Origin: Topomyia yanbarensis
Lineage: Eukaryota; Arthropoda; Insecta; Diptera; Culicidae
Reading direction: 5' to 3'
Length of the DNA: 64,000 nt
Assembly: GCF_030247195.1 (NCBI RefSeq)
Contig: NC_080671.1
Coordinates: 299,719,934 to 299,783,933, forward strand
Positions 42,101 through 51,649 of this stretch are shown here, piece after piece; the first letter of the stretch is position 1, and the number at the start of each line of letters is the position of its first letter. A program made the translations under genes and the position numbers. Below the pieces are notes generated by a model. It did not search any database, was not told the DNA's origin, and saw only the letters and a program-made list of their open reading frames with translations.

Positions 42101-42823
42101 GAGGTCATACGAAATATTGATTGATTTCAATGGCCTTGAACCGTTATTGATTGAGACTACAATCGGCAGATGGTCGCTGCCGTGGGGATCAGGAATTACC
42201 TTCCACGTGCAATTTAACCGCAGCGATGTTGAGCAAAGGGACAAGTCTAAGGCGCTCGGGCGCGCTGGAGGAGCAGGAAACCGTGTCATTTCACCCGTGT
42301 TTAAAATTGTCAAATTGAAGTTATCGCAAAGATCCTGAATTAAGGAAGACCGGTTATCATCATAGAGGCAACCCCATGCTGTACCGTGAGAGTTAAAGTC
42401 TCCTAAAACTAGTCGCGGTGCTGGCAGGGATTCTAAGATGTCTTGTAGCCGTCGGTGCCCAACCGCGGTGTTGGGGGGAATATATATGGAAGCTATGCAA
42501 AGGCTTTTGCCTTTGGTTGTTACTTGACAAGCGACAACTTCAATACCTGTTATCGAGGGAAGGTTAATTCTGTAGAAGGAATAGCACTTTTTGATCCCCA
42601 AAAGCACTCCTCCATAGGGGGTGTCTCGATCCAGGCGAATAATATTAAAGTCGTGGAAGTTGAGTTCTATGTCGGAAGTTAACCAAGTTTCACATAATGC
42701 AAATGCATCGCAACTCAAATTATTTATTAAAATTTTGAAGGAATCGATTTTCGGGATGATACTTCTGCAATTCCACTGTAGAACAGTGATCAAATCCGTG
42801 ACCTCGTTCGATGAGTTAGCCAT
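39137..42823 (-). CDS. Element D ORF2: intact endonuclease-reverse transcriptase-RNase H (1,228 aa)
   Basis: The start is the ATG at 42,823 (MANSSNEVTD), overlapping the ORF1 stop as in A, B and C. Endonuclease (1-225): N18 in QWNCRS, E45 in CETW, D142/N144 in GDFNSHG, D217-H218 in GSDHLP. RT (about 430-730): APGPDRIKFN, NSYRPIAMLS, FLDIKGAFDS, GLPQGSCLSP (626-635) and the catalytic LADD (658-661). RNase H (about 943-1070): D950 in YTDGS, E983 in AELAAI, D1007 in VSDSLSS, D1062 in GNEKAD. The C-terminus has C1161-x-C-x4-H-x3-H-x4-C1177. All expected catalytic residues are present and the frame has no stop. The protein would nick DNA and prime cDNA synthesis there. Confidence 0.95.
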   Translation of the reverse strand: MANSSNEVTDLITVLQWNCRSIIPKIDSFKILINNLSCDAFALCETWLTSDIELNFHDFNIIRLDRDTPYGGVLLGIKKCYSFYRINLPSITGIEVVACQVTTKGKSLCIASIYIPPNTAVGHRRLQDILESLPAPRLVLGDFNSHGTAWGCLYDDNRSSLIQDLCDNFNLTILNTGEMTRFPAPPARPSALDLSLCSTSLRLNCTWKVIPDPHGSDHLPIVVSINNGSRPLKSINISYDLTRNIDWKSYAAAISDNIESTQELPPEEEYSFLAGLILDSANQAQTRPVPGANIQKRSPNPWWDKECSDVYAEKAAAFKTFRNDGLPASFRQYATLDKRMKSLMKAKKRDYWRRFVDGLTRETSMSTLWGTARRMRNRNSTNERVEYSNRWIFDFAKKVCPDSAPAQKIYRAASPHDSANETPFSMVEFSLALLSCNNKAPGPDRIKFNLLKNLPDSAKRRLLNLFNKFLEANIVPLDWRQVKVIAIQKPGKPASDHNSYRPIAMLSCIRKLFEKMILSRLDNWVEANGLLSDTQFGFRKGNGTNDCLALLSTEIQMVYASKEQMASVFLDIKGAFDSVSINILSEKLHQHGLSATLNNFLLNLLSEKHMHFSHGDLSTSRFSYMGLPQGSCLSPLLYNFYVNDIDECLDNSCTLRQLADDGVVSVTGPKAVDLQGPLQNTLDNLSAWAIKLGIEFSTEKTELVVFSRKREPAQLQLLLMGQTIAQVFTVKYLGVWFDSKGTWGCHIRYLKQKCQQRINFLRTITGTWWGAHPGDLIRLYQTTILSVMEYGCFCFRSAANIHFIKLERIQYRCLRIALGCMQSTHTMSLEVLSGVLPLKNRFWELSYRLLIRCDILNPVVIENFERLVELNSQTRFMSLYFDYMAQNINPSSYNPNRVHFINTSESTVFFDTSMKDEISGIPDHIRPQVVPNIFYNKFQEVDCSKMFYTDGSNLEGSTGFGIFNQKFTASYKLSDPASVYAAELAAIQYTLGVIETLPADHYFIVSDSLSSIDAIRSMKQGKHSSYFLGKIRELLSALSDNSFQITLVWVPSHCSIPGNEKADSLAKVGALEGDVYERPICFSEFFSITHQRTLESWQTSWSSGELGRWLHSIIPKVSTKPWFKGMDVGRDFIRVMSRLMANHYTLDAHLRRIGLVDSGICACGDGYHDIEHIVWACTEYSSARSRLMDTLRARGRPTNVPVRDVLASRDVLYMSLIYTFVKTINIQV

Positions 42824-44110
42824 CGAAGGATACAATCGCTGAGAGGAGGGGCCATTTAGCAGTCAACTGCTTCAAAAATGTTCTCACTGTAGGGAGAAAA
42901 GCTAACATAAGACTTTTAATAGGATCAGTAATATTGAAAGTTTTTATTATCCAGTCCACTATGTCCGAGAGTTTTATAATTCCAGTGCTGTGATTACTCT
43001 CGAACTGAAACAAAGGAACACTTGGGATTTTTGATGTTCCTGGAAGTGCTGGGAACTCCTTCTCTGAGCTTAATCCTCCGAGACCAGGAGCTAATTGCTT
43101 CGGTTTGGTTGCAACACTTCCAATAGATGTGACTTTCGGAGCCCCCTCAAGGGACACCTTCTGGCCTTTACAAGGAACTTTACGAGAGGAAGTGTTCCTC
43201 CTCTTCCTATAAATTCTAGGCACCCTAGTAGATGTTCCCTCTTGTGGGTTACCATCCTCGCCCTCGTCAGGAGGCATGGTGGCGTAGCATTCTTTAACAT
43301 TTCTGCGAAAGAATGTTTGGATCGTCCCGCAAGGGAACGTTTCAGTTTATCCCCACGTAGTTTGTACGCGGGACATGCCGAGATATCATGCAGACTCTCC
43401 GCACAGTAAGGACACTTTTCGGCTTGCCTACTGCACGAATCATCTAGATGATTCTCCCCGCATTTTCCACAGCGGGCCTAATTGCTACAATGGGTGGCTG
43501 TGTGACCCTGTTGTTTACACTTTGTGCAATTCATGACCCGCGGCACAAACAGACGCACAGGCAGACGAACCTTGTGCAAGAGGACGAAATTTGGCAAAGC
43601 GGTACCAGCGAAGGTCACCCGATAAGAGTTTGATTGGGGGTACGTTTTTGAACCATCCCCCGCAACTACTACTGAGTGCAAACGTTTGCACTCAAGTATT
43701 TTAACTGGCTGAAGTAAGCGGTCTCTGAATCGGCCAACCCCGTACTTCAGCAGATCCTCGCACGTCAAACTCTCATCGGTTACGACGCCTTCGGATTGTA
43801 CTCTTACAGCCGGAATATACACGTTATAATCCCGCGTAAAGTGCTCACAGCAAGCAATATCGTTTGCCTGCTTTGAGTTGGCTAGCAACACCCTTATCTT
43901 GTCCGAGCGGACCTTTGAAATTTCGGTCACAGCCGAGAACCGTTCCGTCAGGTCTCTAGAAATCTGAAGAAGATTCAGTGATTTAGTCTTGGGCCGAAAG
44001 AAGACCACAAATGGACCAGTTGAGAGTTCTGGATAGCATTTGGGCCGGGGGGGAGCCTTAGAAGTTGAACCCGATTCAACTTCCATTTGACCATCCGGAG
44101 AGGGAACCAT
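42816..44110 (-). pseudogene. Element D ORF1: nonsense mutation and frameshift
   Basis: Starts at the ATG at 44,110 (MVPSPDGQMEVE) and is open through the RRM-like region and the first zinc knuckle. A lysine codon AAG after HCSN has become TAG (about 43,478-43,480). The knuckle region then continues in frame, but a deletion of about 26 bp near 43,278, relative to B, shifts the frame. The last part (43,277-42,816) includes IIKLSDIVDWIIKTFN. Loss of ORF1 means D would need the protein from another copy such as B. Confidence 0.88.
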
Positions 44111-44398
44111 AGAAAACGTCAACGCACGGGGTCAGCGCCCGCGCAGACGGAAGAAAGCAATAAATGTGTTACAAAAGACAAAAACCACTTAGCTTTAAAC
44201 TGGTGTCCAACGACGAACCGATCCAGCTTATACAGCTGGCTATTGTTTAATCCTCACACGCGAACAAAAGACTGAGGACCGAACCGAACTGGCAAAATAA
44301 CCTTGAATGCGGATTAAAACTATTCTTTATCGCCTCACACAGCACTACGGACTAGAAAAAACAACCTCTGTCTCGATGGAGAGCTCGAAAACGAATGG
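44111..44398 (-). other. 5' UTR of element D
   Basis: Similar to the B 5' UTR (ATCGAGACAGAGG, TCAAGGTTATTTTGCC, AGCTGGATCGGTTCGTCG), with small indels. The first bases differ from B, as expected of variable 5' junctions. Confidence 0.8.
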
Positions 44399-44718
44399 AT
44401 TTTCATTATTATATTGATTCTTAGAAAGGAATTAAAGAGTCTGATGCCAATTCGCCGCGTAAAAAATAGTGCAGCACCCTTTCTAAAAGTTGACTTTTTG
44501 CTCTATTTTGATCATAGTTGTAAATTTATCGTAAATACTTTCAGAGTTCATTCGCGATTGCTTTGCTAAAACTTAGTGGCATATTTTACTGGTGTATTTG
44601 ATTTGTTTCGGTATATATCACTATCACTGATTTATCGTTCTTGGCTGCATGCAATTTGGCATCAGCGAAGTGTACAAGAGCCCAGTGAATTAAACTTAAT
44701 GAGCAAATTTATGTGGTT

Positions 44719-44822
44719 CTTGTTTGAAGCGAAACTGAGTCAGTTTCTAACCCCAACTACTGTCAAAATGTATGAACTGACAGCGGTTGGGGTTAGAACC
44801 TGGCTCAGTTTCGGGTTCAAGC
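44719..44822 (+). repeat. 104-nt hairpin of pre-miRNA size
   Basis: Arms 44,719-44,765 and 44,778-44,822 pair over about 45 bases with a 12-nt loop. Core AACTGAGTCAG / CTGGCTCAGTT and CTAACCCCAAC / GTTGGGGTTAG. It could be a small-RNA precursor or a very short MITE. No expression evidence. Confidence 0.6.
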
Positions 44823-45277
44823 GAATTCGCCATTACAAGCAGATACAAGCAGAATTTTAATAATACCCAGTAAACGTTAAGACGGCTAGGCGGGTTAAAT
44901 TAGATGCTGGCGATCGGTAGGCTATTGAAACTTTGTTCTAGGCTATCCGCCGTAACTTGCCGTTTACTGTAAAAGTAGTGTGGGTATGATACGTCAGCCC
45001 ATAGTCCTATGCCAACACCGCGGTTTTGTTCCGGACATTACCCATCCCTAGTTTTTATGGTAGCCATACTACAAAAAAGAAACTAAAGTATGGTTTAGTA
45101 ATGTTTTCATGTTAGTATAGCCAGTTTATTAAGTGGTATTACAGTATAACAGTATCATAATCATTAAGTTTTATAGTTGACATTCATGGATTGTATGTGT
45201 TCTTTTTCACGTTTGCAATGTATAATATACATTGTATATATTGACAATTGTTAATAAAGTTTTGTTTCTCAACCTAG

Positions 45278-45306
45278 GGGAGTTGAAACACCTTGTTTCA
45301 ACTCCC
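45278..45306 (+). repeat. Short perfect hairpin, 13-bp stem and 3-nt loop
   Basis: GGGAGTTGAAACA-CCT-TGTTTCAACTCCC. Terminator-like in shape, but the function is unknown in this eukaryotic context. Confidence 0.7.
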
Positions 45307-45458
45307 TTCGTTGATAATATTCTGGTCTTGTGATAATGTTATAATCAAATAAGCTTTCCTGAACTAATCATAATGATCAACATTCTTCTATCCTGAAATA
45401 ATAACTGGGATCAACAATCTTATTTTATCAGTTCTAGATCATCGGTAGCCATGGAATA

Positions 45459-46561
45459 GAGTAACAAGGGCATTTTGGACCGCTTTAGGAAGTCATAAGA
45501 GAAACATCTGAAACAATTCTGTTTTGCTACGTAATCTGGATCATTTTATTGGCTGATATGTACGGCCTTATCATTTATTTGGGCATGTAGTGTTCTAAAT
45601 AGGTAAATAAACCAAAATACTTGAGAAAAATGAAACATCGCTAAGGCGCATTTTATTATTTTGGGCCACCCGAACTTAATTTGGACCGTAAACAAAGCAT
45701 ATTTTGGACCACCGTTTTTCCTTTGGGTCATTGTTGCAAACATATTTTGGACCGATCTGAAAACATAAATGTTCAAATATCTTTCTTTGTATGATGAATT
45801 TGTACATGATTGACTAGGAAGTGCTTTTCTGGGAACAAAAAGTAATTTTTTTTTCATGCAGAGTAGATATGCAAAGACGTGCCAGAGCTAATTAAGAGTA
45901 TGGTGATAATATGTTTTCTTTTGGACATGACTAAAAGATTTTGGACATACCCAAAATAATAATTTTATTATAGGGTGATGAGCCCATTTTCGCCATGTTT
46001 CTATTATCACCCTACTCATTTGAAGCCGTTGGTTAGAGCAGTGTCTGCCATCTTTGTTCAACGTATTGAGTCAAATGGTAGCGCAGCAATAGGCGCACTC
46101 GATTCGAGTTTTCGTTGCGCTCAAACACGAGAATTTCACTGTTTTCAGCGCATTTGTGTAATTATATTGGTTCTTAACAACGAAGCAAAGCTGTTGATGT
46201 CAATTTGTACGCATTCCATTGATTGTAGACCGAGAAATTAATGAATTAGTGAGGCACTCTGCTTAGTATGGTGAAAATAGGCACTTTACCCTATGTGACC
46301 GTTTTTTTTAACCTAAAGCATAATAAAGATATTTGCATGTTTGAAATGCATACACTTTAGAAATAATAACTCTTCGAAGTTGGTTACAACCAAGCCACCC
46401 CTAGTGATTTTGGAACAATTTAACTGAAATATGAAAACACATTTAAAATTTTTTAACTCACTGCTTTCACTCAGAATATAACGGGAGTTGCTTTCTAGGA
46501 TGATAATTTCAGTGTTAATTTAGCAATATTTGTCAAGTGGTCCAAAATACACTCGTTACCC
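45459..46561. mobile_element. 1.1-kb TA MITE with TTTTGGACC subterminal repeats
   Basis: Ends GAGTAACAAGGGCATTTTGG and CCAAAATACACTCGTTACCC, imperfect TIR, flanked by TA at 45,457-45,458 and 46,562-46,563. (A)TTTTGGACC recurs inside (for example 45,714 and 45,744). Another MITE (45,973-46,291) is nested. Non-coding. Confidence 0.75.
45973..46291. mobile_element. 319-bp TA MITE (GGGTGATGAGCC family), nested
   Basis: Starts GGGTGATGAGCCCATTTTCG and ends AAATAGGCACTTTACCC, with TA at 45,971-45,972 and 46,292-46,293. Shares the TTTGAAGCCGTTGGTTAGAGC core with 25,668-26,296. Confidence 0.85.
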
Positions 46562-46681
46562 TATGCAGATGTTTTAATTGTTTACTCCTATCAGTTTCTG
46601 AAGTTTTTAGCGAAGTGCTCATATGAACCAAATATTGGCGATACCCGAGCAGTAGAAAATAATTGCAGAATACTAAATTCA

Positions 46682-47178
46682 GGTATCACACTACTTAGCG
46701 CCGCCTACAAGATCCTCTCCCAAATTCTTTACCGCCGATTGTCACCATTTGCAAGGGAGTTCGTGGGGCACTACCAAGCGGGATTCATGGGTTCCCGCTC
46801 CACTACGGACCAAATATTAGCGATTCGGCAGGTTCTGCAGAAGTGCCGCGAATATAATGTGCCCGCACATCATTTGTTCATCGATTTCAAATCGGCGTAA
46901 ATATGACACAATCGATCGAGATCAGCTATGGCAGATAATGCACGAGTACGGTTTTCCGGATAAGCTAACACGATTAGTCAAAGCGACGATGGATCCATGT
47001 GCGGGGCGTTGTTCGAGTATCAGGGACCCTCTCGAGTCCCTTTGAATCTCGAATAGGGTTACGGCAAGGTCCTGGTCTATCGTGCCTGCTGTTCAACGTT
47101 GCGTTAGAAGGTGTTATAAAGAGAACGTGAATAGACACGAGATCTTCAGGAAGTCCGTCCAGCTTCTTGGCTTCACCG
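46682..47178 (+). pseudogene. RTE-like reverse transcriptase fragment
   Basis: Translation of the plus strand gives ITLLSAAYKILSQILYRRL, YQAGFMGSRSTTDQI, LRQ-like IRQVLQKCREYN and HHLFIDFKSA, then a frameshift at about 46,897. After that come YDTIDRDQLWQIMHEYGFP and KLTRLVKATMD, followed by LRQGPGLSCLLFNVALEGV and IFRKSVQLLGFTD with further frame changes. These motifs match the palm and finger region of RTE-clade RTs as I know them. The endonuclease, the catalytic F/YADD block and the 3' end are missing. Confidence 0.8.
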
Positions 47179-48693
47179 ACCAGGGTTGCTTTCTGTAACT
47201 GTAAACAGAAAACACTCATAGACGGACGCAAGCACTCATCATCGACTCCCTTTCGATGCATGTTCCCTCACTGTGACGACAACACACACTGTTATTGAAA
47301 TAATGTGAGTGCCACTGCGAAATTTGTTCTCTCATTTCACACTTTTTCTCATATTTCTTCGGTTCAATTCGATCAAAATCTCACTGAGACAGTCAATTAC
47401 AAAAATGATCGTCGTTATCGTCAATTTTTCATTCAAAAGCATGTTTGCTAATCAAGGTTGGCTTTTTTATCAAGAGATAATATCAAACAATATTAGGTTT
47501 TTCTAAATACTAATTCATCAAATTCATTATATATTTACACTATTTATTACCAACTATGAAACTTAAGTGTAATAAAATGTAGATATTGCAAAAAAGTCTT
47601 ATGGACAATTCACAAGTTCATCTAATTATGTTACGTTACCTGACCACCTTTTTGATATTATCTGTTTACAGTTTATTTTCTCAGCGTGATTGCCATTTAT
47701 TGATTTTTTCTTTCCAAATTAAATGATAATAAAATACTACTGCTCATAGTCTTGCAAATCATAAACTAGTTATAGAAATACATTTTGAGCTCCTCTCATC
47801 AGAATCCGACACCAAATTAATGATAGGAATAAGCTAGCGACGGAATCCGGCGCTAGCTTAGTCCTGTCACTAAGTTAATGTCGGATTCTTATGTAAGGAC
47901 CTCGAATCGCATCTCCATAACTTTAGTTTTAGATTGTGTGCCCCTTGCTAGTAAATGTGGTTTAAAACAAGTTTTTCCTCAGCAGAGGAACGTAATTTTT
48001 ACCCAACTTTTTCTCCACTAAGTAGATATATATCATATTGTAAATCATTCCGTATGAATGAAAAATAATAGAAGGTACAGCATATACAACGGTTCCAAAT
48101 AAAAAATTCAATTTGTACATTGTGTTTGGAACTAGATCGACTCCATCGAATTTCTAAATCATAAGAAACCTCCTTTCGCCAATTTACTATGCAGTGTGCT
48201 AGAAAGAAAGTAAATGTGAATGCTGTAACACCGTGAGTTCCAGCTGCTATAGAACTGTTAGTGCAATCCTGGTGCTACACCGATATAGTGCAAAAAGCTA
48301 GACTGGTTACACCAAAGGTATGAGTGTAACACCGACTGTACCGATGTAATACTTCCCACAAAACAAATTGTTCCTAATATATACTACTGCTTACTGATTG
48401 ATGAAACACATAGCAGAAGAGTATAATCAAATCTCTCCAAGCTTGTGTACTGGAACAGAGCTCACGTTTCTACATCTAAACTGCTGACATGCTGACGCGG
48501 AAAGCAAAGCGTCTGCATGGTGTTTTGCTGCGTTCGCCGACGATTCGTTTCGCTGCTGCATTGTTCTCCGCGCAAGCATGTCAACGGTTCTAGAAAATTT
48601 TGAATCGCAGTTGGCACAGGCAGTGCAAGAAAAAGTGACGAAATGCAAAACAACAAATTGATTCAGCATTCAGTCCTGTGTGGATGTGTTAGA
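47179..48693. other. Non-coding spacer containing one long hairpin
   Basis: No gene recognised. Apart from the hairpin at 47,801-47,890, the sequence is AT-rich without clear element ends. Confidence 0.5.
47801..47890 (+). repeat. 90-nt hairpin with about 39-bp stem
   Basis: AGAATCCGACA ... TAAGCTAGCG (47,801-47,839) pairs with CGCTAGCTTA ... TGTCGGATTCT (47,851-47,890), with about six mismatches and an 11-nt loop. Size and shape resemble a pre-miRNA or a tiny MITE. Confidence 0.7.
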
Positions 48694-50817
48694 TAGGGTT
48701 CGTCGCGGTTGCGGTATTTACCGCAACAGCGCGGTATTTACCGCACCCGCACCGCAAAATCTGCGGTGCGGTGAGACACCTTTTCCCGCAGATGCGGTGC
48801 GGGAAAGAGCTTTTACCGCGCGGTTTTACCGCAACCGCGCCGCAAAAAATAATTGATAAAGTGATAATTTTGGTTATTCTAAATTGATAAACAGACTGCT
48901 ATAATAAAAGAAAATCTAGCTGTGTCCGAAATATTTTGGCGCTATTATTTTTACGACATATTTTGGACTAGTTATTTTATACTTCTAAGTAAAACTTCAC
49001 AAACTAACCATTTCAAATACATAAAATGCATGATCCAAATAGAGACAAAATTATTAGATCATTTAAAAACAATAAATTTTTACTCTTACATCCAATTTAA
49101 AAGTGCATCACTTCTCTCGATTTCTGTTGGAAATCGTGGAATTATGAACCGTTTTCGATATCAATTTTTCAACTGTGAATTTTGACTAATTTAAAGGAAT
49201 TAGAGATGAACTAATTATGCTGGGACTTAAACACAACCCAAAGAATATAATTATCTTCATCAAACCAAACGAATTTGGAGTAATTGTCAGTAAAGGATAC
49301 AAATGTATGAAAGCGTCCAAAATAAGGAGGGGTCCAAATTAGGATGATTATTCTATCATTCGTTTATCAACATTGTATCACAGAGAACAGACATATAAGC
49401 TAGAACAATTTTTTTGGAAAACCTGTGAAAACATTCGAATAAAAATATGTTACAAATCACCATTGTACACAATTTCGCATACGTGAATAACCATCGTATC
49501 CAAGCTTGCACGCAAGGTCCCTATACCGATTGCTGGAAGTCTGCTGACCGATCGTAGCGCAAACTAGCGGCAAGTATCTACTTGCTGCTGTCATTTGAAA
49601 ACGACAGTTATTTTTCTTACACACATTGAAAACTTGACTTGTATGTCAGTTATCAGTGATTGTATTTCTATCTTTGATTGCTGTGTAAATTCAATGTGAA
49701 TTTTTCTGCAGTCCATTTTATTGGACTCTTTCTCAAGAAGTATGCTACATAACTTTTTTTCGCGTACTTTCATTCAAAATTTGTAGCTTTTTGGAGCTTT
49801 TTTGCCATATACCACATAGTTTGACTCCCGTTCACTTCAATTGAAGTTTTTTGCCATTGGCTCTTTGGGAAAATATTAGTGGAAAATACATTAAATGCTA
49901 GAACTTTCGAACTAGCCTTTAGAAAAGTACACTTCATGCATTTTTAAAGGGAACAATCTTAGTTTTTGAATGAGAATACATTTGTTTCTTGAAGAATGCG
50001 GAAGTTAGAGTTTTGGGATATTTTGTCCGTAAAACCCCCTATTTTTAAAAATCATTTCTGCTGTATGCTACAAATCAAACATTTTTGCAGTTTTTCTAAT
50101 GTTCAATAATTCTGTACCGGTTGAGACTGAACTCCTGATTAGATGTAATGTATAGAACAATTTTTTTGTCAAATATGGCGTCGTTCTTATTGATGAAATA
50201 CAATGTTTTTATTTCACTGTATTGGAATATATGCGCTACTATATAGAAATACTGGTATTTCGACTTTAATATTTTTTTGGTGAAATTCCTTTAAGAATGA
50301 AAGGTGGTTTACTACGTAAATGCGAAAATCATCCATTTCATTTTCATATGTCAAAAACATTGAAAATATGAAAATTTAAAGAAAAAATATGCAACTTCAT
50401 TTCTTATTACATTTTTATACCACATTTTTAAATTAACTATAAAGTTTTCCTATTACTGCAGTAGAACGTTTTTGAATGTATAATGTTTGCCTTAAAATGT
50501 ACGGAATTTTATTAATAGAAAATGTAAAAGTTGATTTTTTCATAAACATTACATTCTGAAGAGTCTCTTAAAGTTAAAATGAATAAGAATAACATTTTAT
50601 ATATAATATAATGTTATTTTTATTCACACGAAATGGCTACACAAATGTACAATTTTTCAACACTATTTTTAAAAATATAAAAAATTTACCGCATTACCGC
50701 GCGGTGCGGTGCGGTAAATAAAGTGCGGTTGCGGTAAGCGGTGCGATTTTATTATTTTTTGCGGTTGCGGTGCGGACAATCCAATTACCGACCACATCCC
50801 CACCGCGACGAACCCTA
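48694..50817. mobile_element. hAT-like non-autonomous element, 2.1 kb, with GCGGT-rich ends
   Basis: TIR TAGGGTTCGTCGCGGT with inverse CGCGACGAACCCTA. Flanks GTGTTAGA and GTATTAGC agree at 6 of 8 bases, a possible decayed 8-bp TSD. Both ends carry dense GCGGT/ACCGC repeats (48,707-48,845; 50,690-50,775), while the middle is strongly AT-rich. No transposase frame. The composition contrast with the surroundings is striking. Confidence 0.78.
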
Positions 50818-50881
50818 GTATTAGCTTCGCTGAGTAAATATATTTTAAACATAGTTCGCATAACTATCTCTACCGTTTCTA

Positions 50882-51196
50882 CACACCAAAAAAATCTGAA
50901 TTTTATCGTTGACGTAATTGCAAACATGACACAATTCAACAAACCGTAATTTACGAAATGACGGAACATTACCGTGTTCCGTTTAATTTTACATGAAACA
51001 TATACTTTACATGCACAATGACATAAAATTACACTTCCTACCATTCAGAACAAACGCTGTATGTAGAGTAAAATTACATGATTTACGAAATTAAACGTCA
51101 TGTAAAATTAAAATCAAACGTAAAACTAAGTCATTTTTGATGCTCGTATATGTCAGGGTCAGGAGACGTAAATTTACACTATTTTTTCTAGGTGTG
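50882..51196. mobile_element. Candidate 315-bp MITE (CACACC ends)
   Basis: Left CACACCAAAAAAAT, right ATTTTTTCTAGGTGTG, with TA on both sides. Imperfect short TIR. The interior repeats ATTTACG- and AAATTACA-like motifs. Moderate support only. Confidence 0.55.
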
Positions 51197-51649
51197 TAGG
51201 CAGTGTTCGTGGATTATTATTCTTCATCTGAGTATATTATCAGCTATTCAGCATTCCGGCCAAATAACTCGTGCTGTTGTCCAGACGAATGAAGAAGTAA
51301 GCAAGAAACCAATGGAAAATGTACATTTTTGTTTATTTCTGTCTATCAGTGCTATCAGTTGTAGTAAAGCTCACGGAAATAATGAAAAAAGCCCGCCGGT
51401 ATGTTGGCTGCTGATAGTTTGACTGCTAAATCTTTTTTAGTTCAATGAATAGCGTGCTGGTTTTGAATCCATTTTGTTTATTTTGTACATATAAATTAAA
51501 GCGCAATGATAATTCAAAATAAAAAAAAAAGATTTTGAAGCTTATAACTAGGATAACTATATACATATTATACATTCAAAAATAGCGTAGTCAGTCTGCG
51601 ATAACTTTGGTTGAACTATGGATATGTCTTAAAATTTTTATTTTGCATT

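Larger units (their letters stand above)
34189..44398 (-). mobile_element. Retrotransposon D: I-superclade element with an intact ORF2, 3' UTR split by a 4.1-kb insertion
   Basis: The 5' end at 44,398 (CCATTCGTTTTCGAG on the element strand) and the poly-A end at 34,189 are bracketed by 14-bp TSDs. The 3' UTR runs from 39,136 to about 38,432, then stops at the point corresponding to TTAATTTC in B. It resumes at about 34,307 with CAAAAATCAATATGTAA and continues to TCAAATAAACG and the A tract. Subtracting the insert gives 6.09 kb against 6.19 kb for B. ORF2 is complete, ORF1 is broken. Same subfamily as B. Confidence 0.92.
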
